The notes: generated by a model not told the origin, from the sequence alone. A DNA stretch of 64,000 nucleotides from Pseudomonas sp. 10-1B (GCF_000935045.1 NZ_JYKS01000052.1:1-64000); one strand, 5' to 3'; positions 17,436 through 26,175 are shown, counted from the first letter of the stretch. Numbers and translations: made by a program.

Positions 17436-18164
17436 ATGCGTATTCTGATCGCCAACGTCAACACCACCGAAGCCATCACCGAAGCCATTGCCGAGCAGGC
17501 TCGTGCAGTGGCCGCGCCCGGTACCGAAATCGTCGGGCTCACCCCGTGGTTCGGCGCCGAGTCGGTGGAAGGCAACTTCGAAAGCTACCTGGCCGCCATC
17601 GCCGTAATGGACCGGGTGCTGGCCTACGATGGCCCCTACGACGCCGTGATCCAGGCCGGTTATGGCGAGCACGGCCGCGAAGGCCTGCAGGAACTGCTGA
17701 ACGTGCCGGTGGTGGACATTACCGATGCCGCCGCCAGCACGGCGATGTACCTTGGCCACGCCTACTCGGTGGTCACGACCCTGGACCGCACAGTGCCGCT
17801 GATCGAGGACCGCCTGAAGCTCTCAGGCCTGTACGAGCGCTGCGCCTCGGTGCGGGCCAGCGGGCTGGCGGTGCTGGAGCTGGAAGCCGACCCGCAACGC
17901 GCCGTGGAAGCGATTGTCGAGCAGGCCGAACGTGCCGTGCGTGACGACAAGGCCGAGGTGATCTGCCTGGGTTGCGGCGGCATGGCCGGGCTGGACGAGC
18001 AAATTCGCCAGCGCACCGGCGTGCCGGTGGTGGATGGCGTGAGTGCGGCGGTGACCATTGCCGAGGCGCTGGTGCGCATGGGCCTGAGCACCTCCAAGGT
18101 ACGCACCTATGCCACGCCGCGGGCGAAGAAAGTGGTGGGGTGGCCGATGCGTTTCGGCCGCTAG
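17436..18164 (+). CDS. Asp/Glu/hydantoin racemase-family protein
   Basis: A 242-residue protein of the hydantoin/allantoin racemase family. The N-terminus MRILIANVNTT matches the family start. The C-terminal catalytic region is EVICLGCGGMAGL (Cys177, Cys180). The N-terminal catalytic cysteine, normally in an ACFGDPG-like motif, is replaced: the aligned text is QAGYGEHGREGL (residues 73-84), with no Cys. Family racemases use two cysteines, so this protein may be a lyase, a one-base isomerase or a specialised subgroup. GGGAGGA precedes the ATG. It is probably co-transcribed with the permease. Confidence 0.85.
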   Translation: MRILIANVNTTEAITEAIAEQARAVAAPGTEIVGLTPWFGAESVEGNFESYLAAIAVMDRVLAYDGPYDAVIQAGYGEHGREGLQELLNVPVVDITDAAASTAMYLGHAYSVVTTLDRTVPLIEDRLKLSGLYERCASVRASGLAVLELEADPQRAVEAIVEQAERAVRDDKAEVICLGCGGMAGLDEQIRQRTGVPVVDGVSAAVTIAEALVRMGLSTSKVRTYATPRAKKVVGWPMRFGR

Positions 18165-18177
18165 CCTTCTATTTACC

Positions 18178-18283
18178 TGTACCGGCCCTATCGCCGGCAA
18201 GCCAGCTCCCACAGGTACCGCGCAGGTCTCAAGCTTTGCGCAGTCCCTGTGGGAGCTGGCTTGCCGGCGATAGGGCCGGTCCT
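18178..18283. repeat. REP pair (GCCGGCAAGCCAGC type)
   Basis: ACCGGCCCTATCGCCGGCAA and its complement flank a spacer in the convergent gap between the racemase-like and D-amino-acid dehydrogenase genes. Confidence 0.87.
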
Positions 18284-18284
18284 G

Positions 18285-19478
18285 CTAACCCATCATCCTG
18301 GCCAGGCGCTGCGCACTGCCACAGGCCAATGTGAACCCCAAGGCCCCATGCCCCAGGTTCAGCCACAAATTGCGATACACCGTGCCAGCTATGATCGGCA
18401 CCCCGGTCGGCGTCGCCGGCCGCATCCCCGCCCACTCCACCGCCTGGCCATAATCCGCTGCCTTGGGCAAGGTCTCCAGCGCCAGCCGCCGCATGCTCTG
18501 CAGCCTATGCTTTTCCACCGAGTCGTCGAAGCCAACGATGTCTACCATCGCCGCCACCCGCAACTGCTGCCCCAGGCGGGCATAGACGATCTTGCGCTCA
18601 TAGTCGGTAAGGCTCACCTCCGGCGCTCGGTGCCCGGCACCGATCGGCGCTGTCAGGCTGTACCCCTTCAACGGGTAGACCGGTAATCGCACCCCTGGCA
18701 ATGCCAGGCCAGGGCCACGATGCCCGGCACTCAGCACCAGTTGCTCCACGTCCAACTGCTCGTCACCCAGCTGCAGCGCTACCACCTGATCCTGGTACCG
18801 AAGCAGTTGCGTCACTGGCCGGCCAAGCAGAAAACGGCATTGCCCGGAAGCGCGCAACAGTGCCTCCAGGCGCTTGCAGAACAAGTGGCAATCGCCAACC
18901 TCTTCATCCGCGGTGAACACGCCGCCAACAAACGGTACGCCATCCAGGGCAGGTTCCAGCGCGCGCAGCTCCGCTGCCGCCAGTACCTGCTGGCTATCCG
19001 GGTCCGTCAACTGCTGGCGGCCATGGGCAAAGGCACGCTCGCTGCGAAAGGCCACCAGCTTGCCGTTGCGCCGCCAGGCAAAATCGCCAAGGTCTTGGTC
19101 CTCGCGCCATTGCGCCAGAACCGCCTGGCTATGCAGCGCCAGCTCCAGCAATTGCCCGGCATTACGGCGATTGACACTGCGCCGGCAAGCCAGGATGAAT
19201 GCCAGCAGCCAGCGCCACTGCGCCGGGTCCAGGCGCAAGCGCAGGCGCAGCGGCGACTCGCCCTGCAACAGCCAGCCCAGCGCCTGCCACGGCACCCCGG
19301 CGTCGGCCAGCGGCGCCACATAGCGGTAGGACAACTGTCCGCCATTGGCAAAGCTGGTGGCAGACGCCAGGCTGTCGCGGGCCTCGATCACATCAACCGA
19401 CCACCCTTCACAAACAAGGGCGTAGGCCGTCGCCAGGCCAACCACCCCGCCACCGATTACCGTTACCCGCTGCTTCAT
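18285..19478 (-). CDS. DadA-like FAD-dependent D-amino-acid dehydrogenase
   Basis: A 397-residue DAO-family flavoprotein. The dinucleotide motif VIGGGVVGLATAYAL is at residues 7-21. ATSFANGGQLSY follows, which is typical of DadA-type enzymes, and the C-terminus has GMRPATPTGVPIIAG and LNLGHGALGFTLACGSA. It would oxidise D-amino acids to keto acids, passing electrons to the respiratory chain. It converges with the hydantoin-type genes, and hydantoin use yields D-amino acids, so a functional link is plausible. The substrate is not known. Confidence 0.88.
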   Translation of the reverse strand: MKQRVTVIGGGVVGLATAYALVCEGWSVDVIEARDSLASATSFANGGQLSYRYVAPLADAGVPWQALGWLLQGESPLRLRLRLDPAQWRWLLAFILACRRSVNRRNAGQLLELALHSQAVLAQWREDQDLGDFAWRRNGKLVAFRSERAFAHGRQQLTDPDSQQVLAAAELRALEPALDGVPFVGGVFTADEEVGDCHLFCKRLEALLRASGQCRFLLGRPVTQLLRYQDQVVALQLGDEQLDVEQLVLSAGHRGPGLALPGVRLPVYPLKGYSLTAPIGAGHRAPEVSLTDYERKIVYARLGQQLRVAAMVDIVGFDDSVEKHRLQSMRRLALETLPKAADYGQAVEWAGMRPATPTGVPIIAGTVYRNLWLNLGHGALGFTLACGSAQRLARMMG

Positions 19479-19522
19479 CGCTCATCCCTGTTCCGGCTTG
19501 CTGGCCAAACAGTACCAGCGGA

Positions 19523-20185
19523 TCAGGTCGGGCAGCTATGCGCACCATTGTTCAGCCCCTGGCGCACGTTGCGGCTGAGCAGGCTGGGCTTGCCATCGTG
19601 CCAGGTCAGGGTCAGGACGTAGAGGGTGTCGAAGTCATCGCCGCTCCAGTCCTCGGTGATCACCTGCTCTTCACCCAAAGCCTTGCCGGCTACGGTATTG
19701 ATCAGTTCCGGCAGGTAGCCGTGGGACCAGGCAGTGTAGATGGTCGAATTGCGGTATTTGTCGCTCAGCAACTCATCGGCCAGTTCGTCGGTATCGTTGG
19801 CGCCGTAGTCGATGTTCACCGGCAGGCCCAGACGGATGGCGCTGGGGCTGATGGTCATCAACGGGCGAATGTAGCTGTAGCTTTCGTCCTTGCTGCCTTC
19901 CTCGACATGCCGCGAGGGGTTGGCAGCAAACACGTAGTCGGCTTTGCCAAAGCGCTCGGGCAGCACAGTGGCCAGGTCCAGCGCACGGTTGAGGCCCTGG
20001 CAGTTCAACTGGCCCAGCCCCTCGCCCGGTTTTTCAGCGTGGCGCAGGAACACCAGAGTCTGGGTGCCATCCACCGGTTGCGCCCGGCTTTCCACAGCCT
20101 CCAGCGCCAGCGGTACAGCAACGGCTGTGAGCACCAGGCCCAGCAGCAAGTGACGGCGACGGTGGAAGAATGTTGGCAACTTCAT
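19523..20185 (-). CDS. Exported histidine-phosphatase-family protein
   Basis: A 220-residue protein with an N-terminal basic and hydrophobic segment (FHRRRHLLLGLVLTAVAVPL), so anchored or exported. It is followed by the phosphoglycerate-mutase-like motif VFLRHAEKPGEG, the phosphohistidine site of the superfamily. NRALDLATVLPERFGKADYVFAANPSR matches the usual second segment, and AWSHGYLPELI may carry the second His. Its specific substrate is unknown. The ATG at 20185 follows an in-frame TTG; no strong ribosome site is visible. Confidence 0.8.
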   Translation of the reverse strand: MKLPTFFHRRRHLLLGLVLTAVAVPLALEAVESRAQPVDGTQTLVFLRHAEKPGEGLGQLNCQGLNRALDLATVLPERFGKADYVFAANPSRHVEEGSKDESYSYIRPLMTISPSAIRLGLPVNIDYGANDTDELADELLSDKYRNSTIYTAWSHGYLPELINTVAGKALGEEQVITEDWSGDDFDTLYVLTLTWHDGKPSLLSRNVRQGLNNGAHSCPT

Positions 20186-20419
20186 CAAGGCTGGCTCACG
20201 TGGCGGAGATAATCGGGTTTACCCGCCACATCGCCCGGGCAGTTACAGGGGCGCCCTTGTAGTGAATGCCGTCCTTGGCAACGAGTGAGGGTCAGAGTGC
20301 CCTGAACCCGTTTGGTTCCTCCCTGGAGGTGGATGCCGTTCCCTAGGCAAGGCCTACATTAAGGGATGGGTATTGCTGAATTGTGTCCGTTCGTTACTTG
20401 TCGCTCTCGCCAGTGACCG
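20186..20419. other. 234-bp gene-free gap
   Basis: Holds a weak hairpin GGGTCAGAGTGCCCTGAACCC near 20288-20308 and the start of AT-richer DNA. No ORF, REP or RNA gene is recognised. Confidence 0.3.
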
Positions 20420-20925
20420 CTACGGTGCCCCTGGTGCTTCCGCCGGAGAGACCGAGTCGATAATGGTTACATCGAATACCTGTTCAATGACCTGCTTCGG
20501 GCCTTGATTCAAACTCCAGGTGAAGAACACCAGAAAACCCAGCAAGAATACGAAGAGGATTGAGCCCACGAGACTTTGCGCCACCCCAACCAGAATCCAG
20601 GCTTGGCTTGCCTGATTTCGCGGCTTGCCTTATCGGAATAATGCTGCTCAAGTTCCACAACCTGTGCCGCGATCGAAGCATCAAGAAATCCTTGAGCAAG
20701 CTGGCTGGCCTGATTGCGGTAACCTTCGATCTGCGAGGGGCTGTTGCTGACATCATGGAAAGGAGCCAAGTCTTCATCTCTCGGCTCCCGGTCATGCTTT
20801 TCCTTGAATGCCTGGATAAACTCGGTTTTTTGCCTCTTGTACAACGAATAGGCAATGATACCGAGCGTATCCTGCTCATTCTCCACGAGCACCGAGTAGA
20901 TGTGGTTGTAACAGCCGTCGGCCAT
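20420..20925 (-). pseudogene. Hypothetical membrane-anchored protein split by a -1 frameshift
   Basis: Starting at the ATG at 20925, the frame reads 114 plausible residues (MADGCYNHIYSVLVENEQDT, then a helical, charged region) up to PGFWLG, then turns to a Ser/Trp/Cys-rich nonsense tail ending at 20509-20511. At the run GGGG (20587-20584 on the - strand) a -1 shift gives GVAQSLVGSILFVFLLGFLV, a clear membrane helix, and then an acidic tail ending in APGAP at 20420. The repaired protein would be 168 residues. One base is therefore missing, by mutation or sequencing error, or there is a programmed shift. Family not recognised. The gene starts 7 bases after a small upstream gene. Confidence 0.65.
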
Positions 20926-20932
20926 CAGGTTC

Positions 20933-21115
20933 TCACGCCTTGCGTAAGCGGGAGTACGCAGCAGCGAAAGCTGCCTTCAATTCCGAGCGGGTTTTCCGGG
21001 TATTGGTAACCACGCTCGCCAGTTCACGTGGTAACGAGATCTCCATTCGCGCGCCTGATGCCACCAGCAACGCGTTCGCTTCGCGAACCACGCGAGATGA
21101 AAAATGCGATTTCAT
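20933..21115 (-). CDS. Small hypothetical basic protein
   Basis: A 60-residue, basic, mostly helical protein (MKSHFSSRVVREANALLVAS at the start, ELKAAFAAAYSRLRKA at the end). Earlier in-frame ATG codons at 21139 and 21178 are possible starts; none has a strong ribosome site. It lies 7 bases before the frameshifted membrane gene, so the two probably form an operon. The DNA is AT-richer than its neighbours. I do not recognise the family. Confidence 0.5.
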   Translation of the reverse strand: MKSHFSSRVVREANALLVASGARMEISLPRELASVVTNTRKTRSELKAAFAAAYSRLRKA

Positions 21116-21214
21116 GGGTAGCCTACCCTGTTCTCTCATTGACTCTGCAAGGTTAGCCGACCCTGGATAGCACCTCAATCAGACATCGGTCGACCGTGTG
21201 TGTAGTCCTTTTCC

Positions 21215-21553
21215 TCAATCATCCCGCGTCAGCACTTCCAGCAGTTCGATCTCGAAGGTCAGGTCCGAATTCGGCGGAATCGCCCCCACGCTGCGCTCGC
21301 CATAGCCCAGGTGCGCAGGCACCAGCAGCTTGCGCTTGCCACCAACGCGCATACCCATAAGTCCTTGATCCCAGCCTTTGATCACCCGGCCGGTGCCGAT
21401 CACGCACTGGAATGGCTTGCCGCGCGACCAGGACGAATCGAACTCGCTGCCGTCGGCCAGCCAGCCGGTGTACTGGGTAGTGATCAAGGCGCCTTTGACG
21501 GCGGCTTTGCCGTCACCCTCGACTAGCTCGATGATCTGAAGTTCTTGGCTCAC
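21215..21553 (-). CDS. FKBP-type peptidyl-prolyl cis-trans isomerase
   Basis: A 112-residue single FKBP domain with no signal peptide, so cytoplasmic. Core motifs: TTQYTGWLADGSEFDSSWSR, PFQCVIGTGRVIKGWDQGL, GGKRKLLVPAHLGYGER and NSDLTFEIELLEV. It speeds proline isomerisation in protein folding. The GTG at 21553 is seven bases after GGAGT and fits better than the GTG at 21559, which overlaps the ribosome site. Confidence 0.92.
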   Translation of the reverse strand: MSQELQIIELVEGDGKAAVKGALITTQYTGWLADGSEFDSSWSRGKPFQCVIGTGRVIKGWDQGLMGMRVGGKRKLLVPAHLGYGERSVGAIPPNSDLTFEIELLEVLTRDD

Positions 21554-21592
21554 GGGCACACTCCAACGCAGAAAAACAAAGCCGCCCTTTTC

Positions 21593-22534
21593 TCAGGAAT
21601 GCACCGGTTTGGCAAGTTCGCGTGGTGTTTCATGCTGACGCATCGACCACAGCACGCCGCCAATCACCAGCACGATTGCCGCCGCTTCCAGCAGGCTTGG
21701 CCCGGTCTGCCGCCAGAGGAAGGCGTACAACAGCGCGAAGAGGGTCTCGAACACGATCAGTTGCCCACTCAACGTCAACGGCAGCCGCTTGGACGCGGCA
21801 TTCCACAACGCCATGGCCAGCCACGAACCGAGCACCGCACAGGCCAGGCAGACCGCCCAGAACAACCACCAACGCGCCATCGGTGCCTGCACTTGCAATT
21901 GCTGCGGCTGCCACAGCGCCAGGCCGGCGACCATCAACAGGCTGGCCAGGCCGGTCATGATCCCGCACAGCACCGACCACTGGTGGCTGTCGAAATGCCC
22001 GCTCTGCTTCAGGTAGCGGCTGTTCTGCACGGCGTACCAAGTCCAGCAGGCCAGGGCAGCCAATGCGCAGCACAGGCCCATCAGCTTGTCGCCGATGTCG
22101 CCGGGGGCGAAAGCAAAGGTTTCCAGGTTGATGCACAACATGCCAGCGAGAATCAGCGCCAGCGGGCCGACCAGCCGCGCCAGGGGCACCGCGCCACTGT
22201 CGTTGCGGCCATACAAGGTGATCGTCAACGGCATCACGCCGACGATCAACGAGGCCGGGGCTACACCCAGGCGCTGGATCGCCGCCACCAGGAACACGAA
22301 GTACACCAGGTTGCCGATCACCGCCAGGCGCAGCAGCATCCACACATCGCTCGCGGTCAACTGGCGCAACCGGCGGGCCATAGGCAAAGCCAGCAGCAGC
22401 GAAATCACCCCCACCATCAGGTAGCGCACGCTGCTAAGCAGCATCGGGTTGAACTCGGGCAGCAGCTCGGGAACCATCAGCACCATGCCCCATAACGCGC
22501 CGGCCATGCCGGCATACATCACACCGCGTTTCAC
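21593..22534 (-). CDS. EamA/DMT-family transporter
   Basis: A 313-residue inner-membrane protein with ten helices and two EamA repeats (MYAGMAGALWGMVLMVPELL at the start; second repeat from LMGLCCALAALACWTWYAV). The substrate is unknown. The start is a GTG with AGGAG seven bases upstream. It is divergent from the LysR-type regulator at 22699, which may regulate it. Confidence 0.85.
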   Translation of the reverse strand: MKRGVMYAGMAGALWGMVLMVPELLPEFNPMLLSSVRYLMVGVISLLLALPMARRLRQLTASDVWMLLRLAVIGNLVYFVFLVAAIQRLGVAPASLIVGVMPLTITLYGRNDSGAVPLARLVGPLALILAGMLCINLETFAFAPGDIGDKLMGLCCALAALACWTWYAVQNSRYLKQSGHFDSHQWSVLCGIMTGLASLLMVAGLALWQPQQLQVQAPMARWWLFWAVCLACAVLGSWLAMALWNAASKRLPLTLSGQLIVFETLFALLYAFLWRQTGPSLLEAAAIVLVIGGVLWSMRQHETPRELAKPVHS

Positions 22535-22658
22535 GTGTCTGCTCCTGTTCGTAGATAAGCGCAGGCTACCGGTGCGCGGGGTGGCGGGCAAAAGATGAAT
22601 TTGCATGCTGGCATTCCTTGGAGGAATGGCTCAGGGCAAATATGATGTTGCTCTTGCC

Positions 22659-22690
22659 GCCCCTTTCGCGGGCAAGCCCGCGCCTACAGG
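22659..22690. repeat. Single REP-like unit
   Basis: CCCCTTTCGCGGGCAAGCCC followed by GCGCCTACAGG, directly upstream of the LysR-type gene, so it lies inside the divergent promoter region or leader. Confidence 0.65.
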
Positions 22691-22698
22691 AAAGCCCC

Positions 22699-23592
22699 AT
22701 GAGCCGCTACAGCCGCCACCTGCCCCCACTCGATACCCTGATCGCCTTCGAGGCCGTGGCCCGCACTGGCAGCTTCACCCGTGCCGCCGGCGAGCTGTAC
22801 CTGACCCAGAGCGCGGTGTCCAAGCAGATTCGCCTGCTCGAAGACCAGCTCGGCACCCAGCTGTTCGAGCGCCGCGCCCGTGGTATTGCGCTGACCACCG
22901 CCGGCGAGCACTTCCATGGCTTTGTCGAGCCGATGCTGGACAAGCTGCTGGCCAACGTCCAGCGCCTGAAAAGCGGCCATGGCAGCCGCCATGTCAGTGT
23001 CATCTGCACCCATGCGGTAGCCCAGTACTGGCTGTTCCCGCGCCTGCTGCGCTTCAACGAGCAGCACCCCGGGCTGACGGTGAACATCCATGCCAGCAAC
23101 GACATCAACGAGAGCCTGGTTGCCGACTACGACTTCGGTATTCTCTACGGGCATGGCCGCTGGCGTTCGTTGCAGGCCAGCAAGCTGTTCGACGAAGTGA
23201 TCTACCCGATTGCCAGCAGCAGTTGGGACCTCAGCCAGGTCGACAGCCTGGCGGCGCTGCAGGCGCTGCCACTGATCCAGCTGGACGCCTCGGCCTGGAA
23301 CTGCCTGGACTGGCACGACTGGTTCGCCCATTTTGGCGTGCGCTACCAAGCGCCAGCCGATGCGCTTACCTTCAACCAGGTCAACCTGGTGTTCGACGCG
23401 GTGATGCAGGGCATGGGGGTGGGGCTTGGCTGGGAATCCATGGCCCGTGACCGCATCAACAGCGGCCTGATCCGCCAGGTGTGCGATTTCGAGGTGCGCA
23501 CCGGCCAGGCCGACTACCTGGTGCACGACCGCCAGACCCTGCCCTCACCCGCCGCTCAGGTGTTTGCCGAGTGGCTGCTGGGGCAGGCCTGA
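22699..23592 (+). CDS. LysR-family transcriptional regulator
   Basis: A 297-residue LTTR. The N-terminal HTH is typical of the GcvA subgroup (LIAFEAVARTGSFTRAAGEL, LTQSAVSKQIRLLEDQLGTQ, LFERRARGIALTTAGE). The effector domain follows from about residue 95 (HVSVICTHAVAQYWLFPRL). The DNA and ligand targets are unknown; the divergent EamA gene is the natural candidate target. Its stop lies one base from the stop of the convergent GFA gene. Confidence 0.9.
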   Translation: MSRYSRHLPPLDTLIAFEAVARTGSFTRAAGELYLTQSAVSKQIRLLEDQLGTQLFERRARGIALTTAGEHFHGFVEPMLDKLLANVQRLKSGHGSRHVSVICTHAVAQYWLFPRLLRFNEQHPGLTVNIHASNDINESLVADYDFGILYGHGRWRSLQASKLFDEVIYPIASSSWDLSQVDSLAALQALPLIQLDASAWNCLDWHDWFAHFGVRYQAPADALTFNQVNLVFDAVMQGMGVGLGWESMARDRINSGLIRQVCDFEVRTGQADYLVHDRQTLPSPAAQVFAEWLLGQA

Positions 23593-23593
23593 A

Positions 23594-24001
23594 TCAGCTG
23601 TTCTGCTCGAACACCTGTTGGCCGGTCAGTTCCTTGGTCTGGTTGGCGAAGCAATACCAGGCTGGCTTTTCTTCGACGAAGATCTGCAGGTCGAAATCCC
23701 ATTCCTGGTCGCCGTCGAGCAGGCCGACCGGCACGGCATGAAAATTATTGGCCTTGAGCCGGTAGTACAGATGCGTGCCGCACTGGCCACAGAAAGCGCG
23801 CTGAGCCCAGTCAGACGAGTCATATACGCTGGGCGCCCGCCCTTCGATTACCGGCGGCGCGCTGCAATCAACCACCAGCAGCGGACCACCGGTCCACTTG
23901 CGGCACATGCTGCAATGGCAGGCGCTGATATGGGTGTTATCGACGGTGACCGTGAGCCGGGTGGCACCGCACAGGCAGGTGCCGTGTTTTTCCAGGGCCA
24001 T
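23594..24001 (-). CDS. GFA-family zinc protein (CENP-V/Gfa-like)
   Basis: A 135-residue GFA-fold protein. The conserved Cys positions for structural and catalytic zinc are present: GTCLCGATR, ACHCSMCRKWTGG and CGQCGTHLYY. Founder Gfa binds glutathione and S-hydroxymethylglutathione, but most small bacterial members have no proven activity. The ATG at 24001 follows AAGGAG. Confidence 0.88.
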   Translation of the reverse strand: MALEKHGTCLCGATRLTVTVDNTHISACHCSMCRKWTGGPLLVVDCSAPPVIEGRAPSVYDSSDWAQRAFCGQCGTHLYYRLKANNFHAVPVGLLDGDQEWDFDLQIFVEEKPAWYCFANQTKELTGQQVFEQNS

Positions 24002-24053
24002 GGCTGGCTCCTTGAACAGGGGGTGGGCCAGCAATTATAGATGTGCGCTGTTT

Positions 24054-24172
24054 TGTGGGAGCGGCCTTGTGTCGCGATAGGGCCGCAAAGCGGCCCCAGG
24101 ACTTAAGCGACAACGCTGAATCCGGGGGCTGCTTCGCAGCCCATCGCGACGCAAGGCCGCTCCCACAAGGGG
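24054..24172. repeat. Inverted repeat, REP-like variant (GGAGCGGCCTTGTGTCGCG type)
   Basis: TGTGGGAGCGGCCTTGTGTC and its inverted copy enclose two short hairpins (GGGCCGCAAAGCGGCCC and GGGCTGCTTCGCAGCCC). It is a different subfamily from the other REP pairs here and lies downstream of phzF-like and upstream of GFA on the - strand. Confidence 0.8.
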
Positions 24173-24185
24173 TGGTGCCGACCTG

Positions 24186-24974
24186 TCAGATGTACACGGT
24201 TCCGCGCAGGTACAACGCCGCCCGCCCACTGATGATCACCCGGCCATTACCCGGTACCTGGCACTGCAGCTGACCTTTACGTGCCCCACCCTGCTCGCAG
24301 TCCAGCACCTGCTTGCCCAGGCGCTCGGCCCACATCGGTGCCAGCGAGGTGTGCGCCGAGCCGGTCACCGGGTCCTCGTTCACGCCGACCCGGGGGCCGA
24401 ACCAGCGGGTGACGAAATCGAAGCCACGGCCTGCCGCAGTCACGGCGATGCCACGCACGTCGAAAGCCGACAGCGCAACGAAGTCTGGCTTCAGCGTGTC
24501 GAGCAGCAATGCATCATCAACCACCACCACATAATCATCACTGCGATACAGCGCCTGCGCCTGGCCCAGGCCCAGCGCTTGCAGCAGGCCCGCCGGGATA
24601 TCCATAGCGACCGGCTGCTTGGCCGGGAAGTCCATCGCCAGCAGGCCATCAGCGTTGCGGCTGACGCGCAGCTCGCCACTGCGGGTGTTGAAGCGCAGCA
24701 CCTGCGCTTGCTCGCCCAACTGCTCGAACAGTACATACGCCGAGGCCAGGGTGGCATGGCCGCACAGGTCGACCTCCACGGTCGGGGTGAACCAGCGCAG
24801 GTCGAAGGTTTCGCCATTGCGCACGAAGTAGGCGGTTTCCGACAGGTTGTTCTCTTCGGCGATGCGCTGCAGCACATCGTCCGCCAGCCAGCTTTGCAGC
24901 GGGATCACTGCCGCAGGGTTGCCACCGAACGGTTCAGCGGAAAAGGCATCGACCTGGAAGATTTCGAGTTGCAT
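24186..24974 (-). CDS. PhzF-family isomerase/epimerase-like protein
   Basis: A 262-residue protein of the PhzF fold. Signatures: MQLEIFQVDAFSAEPFGGNP at the start, AEENNLSETAYFV carrying the catalytic-type Glu, DLCGHATLASAYVLF, and GVNEDPVTGSAH. PhzF itself isomerises a phenazine precursor, but no phenazine genes are present, so the role is unknown. The ATG at 24974 has AGGAG seven bases upstream. The 51-bp gap to the upstream dehydrogenase gene suggests an operon. Confidence 0.88.
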   Translation of the reverse strand: MQLEIFQVDAFSAEPFGGNPAAVIPLQSWLADDVLQRIAEENNLSETAYFVRNGETFDLRWFTPTVEVDLCGHATLASAYVLFEQLGEQAQVLRFNTRSGELRVSRNADGLLAMDFPAKQPVAMDIPAGLLQALGLGQAQALYRSDDYVVVVDDALLLDTLKPDFVALSAFDVRGIAVTAAGRGFDFVTRWFGPRVGVNEDPVTGSAHTSLAPMWAERLGKQVLDCEQGGARKGQLQCQVPGNGRVIISGRAALYLRGTVYI

Positions 24975-25025
24975 GCACACACTCCTTGTTGCCCGGGTGC
25001 TGCCGGGCAGATGTCTGGAAAACGG

Positions 25026-25964
25026 TTACGCGCGTACCGGGGTCAGCACCGGTTCACCGGCAAAGAACGCCTGCAGGTTGCGCAGCACCAGGGCCACCGT
25101 GTCGCGCGCAGCTTCTGGCGACTGACCGGCCACGTGGGGCGTAAGTACGGTGTTGGCCAAGGCCTTGAGGGCATCGGGCACTGCCGGTTCGTCGTCGAAC
25201 ACGTCCAACGCAGCGCCCGCCAGCTGGCCACGCTGCAGTGCGGCAATCAACGCCTGGGTGTCGACCACGCTGGCACGGGCGATGTTCACCAGGTAGCCCT
25301 CGCCCCCCTGGGCGTCGAGCACCTGGGCATCGACCAGATGGCGGGTGTTGGCACCACCGGGGGTGGCCACCACCAGGATGTCGACGGCATCGGCCAGGTG
25401 CAGCGGGCTGTCGTACCAGGTGTAGGGCACGTTCTGGCGCGGTGTACGGCTGTGGTAGCTGACGGGCATGTCAAAGCCCAGGTGCGCACGCTTGGCAATC
25501 GCCAGGCCCACGGCACCAAGGCCGAGAATACCCAGGCGCTTGCCGCTCACCGAGGGGCTGATCACCCGGTTCCACTCACCGCGCCGGGTGCTGGCATCGG
25601 CACGGGGAATGTCGCGCAGCAGTGCCAGCAGCAAGGCCAGGGTGTGGTCGGCGACCGCGTCGGCGTTGGCCCCGGCGCCGTTGGTGACGGTGATGCCGCG
25701 GGCTGCGGCGGCGGCCAGGTCTACTTGCTCGTAGCCGGCGCCGATCACGCAGATGATCTTCAGCTGGGGCAATGCGTCGATTTCGGCTGCAGTCAGGCCC
25801 AGCGGGCCACGGGTGAGCACGGCGTCGATTTCATCGGCATGGCGTTGGATGGCATCGGCCCGCAGCTGCGGCGAGGGGGCACGGATCAGACGGTAACCGG
25901 CCTGCTCCAGCAGGGGCAGGTAATCGTCGACGGTTTCCACCAGTACCAGGACTGTCTTGCGCAT
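25026..25964 (-). CDS. D-isomer 2-hydroxyacid dehydrogenase (GhrB-like)
   Basis: A 312-residue NAD(P)-dependent 2-hydroxyacid dehydrogenase. Seen: the Rossmann motif LGILGLGAVGLAIAKRAH, VNIARASVVDTQALIAAL with the substrate-binding Arg region, and LTPHVAGQSPEA with the catalytic His. Members reduce glyoxylate, hydroxypyruvate or related ketoacids. The gcl pathway far upstream uses the same metabolites, but no direct link is shown. GGAGGTGGC precedes the ATG. Confidence 0.88.
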   Translation of the reverse strand: MRKTVLVLVETVDDYLPLLEQAGYRLIRAPSPQLRADAIQRHADEIDAVLTRGPLGLTAAEIDALPQLKIICVIGAGYEQVDLAAAAARGITVTNGAGANADAVADHTLALLLALLRDIPRADASTRRGEWNRVISPSVSGKRLGILGLGAVGLAIAKRAHLGFDMPVSYHSRTPRQNVPYTWYDSPLHLADAVDILVVATPGGANTRHLVDAQVLDAQGGEGYLVNIARASVVDTQALIAALQRGQLAGAALDVFDDEPAVPDALKALANTVLTPHVAGQSPEAARDTVALVLRNLQAFFAGEPVLTPVRA

Positions 25965-26061
25965 GCCACCTCCTTAGTTTGAAGCGGCATTATGCGGAGT
26001 TACCGTGCGGTACAGTCAATTGGTAATTGCGGGGGAAACTGTACTGTATTGGTTGTCTGTC

Positions 26062-26160
26062 CCGGCCCAATCGCCGGCAAGCCGGCTCCCACAGGTTGGA
26101 CCACGGTCCTGAAGCAGTAGGTGCCCCCTGTGGGAGCCGGCTTGCCGGCGATAGGGCCGC
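26062..26160. repeat. REP pair (GCCGGCAAGCCGGC type)
   Basis: Inverted REP copies in the gap between the lipoprotein gene and the hydroxyacid dehydrogenase gene, with the fully palindromic core GCCGGCAAGCCGGC. Confidence 0.85.
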
Positions 26161-26175
26161 GCAGGAAAATATCAC

